Assembly (NCBI GenBank): GCA_026988115.1
Contig: JALSLV010000120.1
Location: 1-64,000, forward strand
Source: Lysobacterales bacterium
GTDB taxonomy: Bacteria > Pseudomonadota > Gammaproteobacteria > Xanthomonadales > Marinicellaceae
Reading direction: 5' to 3'
Length of the DNA: 64,000 bases
The notes below the pieces were generated by a model. The model worked only from the letters and a program-made list of their open reading frames with translations, made no database searches and had not been told where the DNA came from. The translations under genes were made by a program, and so were the position numbers. Numbering within the stretch: the first letter of the stretch is position 1; each line of letters begins with the position of its first letter. This document shows, in pieces, positions 63,193 through 64,000 of this stretch.

Positions 63193-64000
63193 TTATTTCT
63201 TTATTTCAATTCGGTTATTTATTCTTCGGTGAATAATTCCATTTTCAATACTTGAATTTTCTTTATCTGTTTTAAATATTCCTTTAAATCTATAAAGTGT
63301 AAATCCTAAATTGTCTTTACTTCTCGGAAATACAATTCGATTTACGCTACTGTTCATTAAACTGTCAAAATGTTCTTTCTGTTTTGATTCAGTTTTGCAT
63401 TTTTCCGTAATAGTCAAACCATCATCAGATATCCAATTATCCCATTTGTCATTGTTGTAAAATTTTGGAAACCAAATGTTATGATTTTCATATACTTTAC
63501 TTTTAACATAAGAACGTTGAGAACCATCTTTGTAATTTTGTCCTAAACAGTTACAAGCGTGAGAAATTGTTTTGAACGCAGGATTTTCCTTCGTGTCTAA
63601 ATATCCTTTTTCTCGATGATATTCAGGGTTAAATTCTTTTCCTAAATCCCAAGGTTCAAAAGTGTTTTCGTCAATATTTTTCGTTCGTAGTGCACTTATT
63701 TCATTAATAATATAATCAATTTGTTTATTAATAAAATTGATATCATCAGTTATTTTAACTCGTTCTATTTTGTGATTTGTAGCCTCAATTATATCTGATT
63801 CTCTGTTTAAATCCAATTCCTTTTGTTTATTGTGGAATGGTTCATCAATTTCAATATGTAAATTAAATTGAGGAAAAAACATATCTGTTAGAGCGTGTCC
63901 ATTTGGTCTATTAACAAATTGTTGTGTTGTGAATTTTACGTCTGTTTTATTTATTCCGTGCCAAATTCGAGTGACAACATAATTTTCAAAATTCTTTTTA
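63193..64000 (-). CDS. PD-(D/E)XK-like nuclease protein, 5' end outside window
   Basis: This frame ends at 63193 and stays open, without a stop, up to the right edge of the window, so only the last ~268 residues are seen. The segment GHALTDMFFPQFNLHIEIDE matches the catalytic pattern D-x(n)-E-x-D of DUF559/Vsr-type PD-(D/E)XK nucleases. It is followed by a helix with a conserved Arg (LDLNRESDII) and ERVKIT. The C-terminal half (KEFNPEYHREKGYLDTKENP and beyond) is not recognised. The ATG at 63882 is inside the conserved domain, so the true start lies further left on the minus strand. It is followed by attC-like element B, like the HNH gene by element A. Confidence 0.65.
   Translation of the reverse strand, partial: KKNFENYVVTRIWHGINKTDVKFTTQQFVNRPNGHALTDMFFPQFNLHIEIDEPFHNKQKELDLNRESDIIEATNHKIERVKITDDINFINKQIDYIINEISALRTKNIDENTFEPWDLGKEFNPEYHREKGYLDTKENPAFKTISHACNCLGQNYKDGSQRSYVKSKVYENHNIWFPKFYNNDKWDNWISDDGLTITEKCKTESKQKEHFDSLMNSSVNRIVFPRSKDNLGFTLYRFKGIFKTDKENSSIENGIIHRRINNRIEIKK

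Overview
This 64 kb, AT-rich window is a bacterial chromosome segment. The gene set and local synteny (pgsA followed by tRNA-Gly/Cys/Leu, divergent ftsY/rsmD next to coaD, a leucine operon with an attenuator-type leader, deoA/deoB, a YkgO-type L36) point to a Gammaproteobacterium. Many secreted proteins end in a short 'F-x-N-G-F-E' tail, which I recall from Marinicella and related Lysobacterales. The genus assignment is an inference.

Layout. 1-10.2 kb: core genes: three tRNAs behind one consensus promoter, pgsA, tpm, ftsY, rsmD, coaD, a YfhL-type ferredoxin, ggt, a metallo-beta-lactamase-fold hydrolase, a MAPEG protein, alkaline phosphatase and sbcB. 10.2-14.1 kb: ada, followed by an accessory patch. 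The patch holds an attC-like structured element with an HNH-like gene, then a nested tandem array in which a 107-bp palindrome is repeated and two near-identical GIY-YIG nuclease genes are amplified with it. 14.1-18.5 kb: a large secreted protein of unknown function, then an ECF sigma factor, membrane anti-sigma factor and cytochrome P460 lipoprotein. 18.7-32.7 kb: a CadC/ToxR-like membrane regulator with TPR-like repeats, divergent from three tandem BspA-type (DUF285) surface proteins, then another large secreted protein. 32.7-36.6 kb: nucleoside salvage (purine nucleoside phosphorylase, deoA, deoB) with a Phd/ParE-type toxin-antitoxin pair inside the gene run. 36.6-39.8 kb: three secreted proteins on the minus strand. 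39.9-43.7 kb: uvrB and an aspartate-type aminotransferase. 44.0-51.8 kb: a two-gene unit made of a giant SdrD-B-domain adhesin and a gingipain-like (C25) protease. 51.8-57.5 kb: leucine biosynthesis in the order leuL-leuA-osmC-leuC-leuD-leuB on the minus strand. 57.5-64 kb: a DUF523 protein, a glutamate-synthase-like FMN protein, ykgO, a second type of palindromic repeat, gltX and xdhA. The window ends in a second attC-like element and a partial PD-(D/E)XK-like nuclease gene.

The most interesting structure lies in the accessory parts. First, two about 130-bp elements 52 kb apart share one folded architecture, with outer arms that differ in sequence but stay complementary. Each sits directly after a lone nuclease-like gene on the minus strand. 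Second, a palindrome/GIY-YIG unit has been amplified in tandem (192+192+476+476 bp). Third, a shared C-terminal motif marks a set of exported proteins. No integrase, transposase, phage gene or CRISPR array was found.
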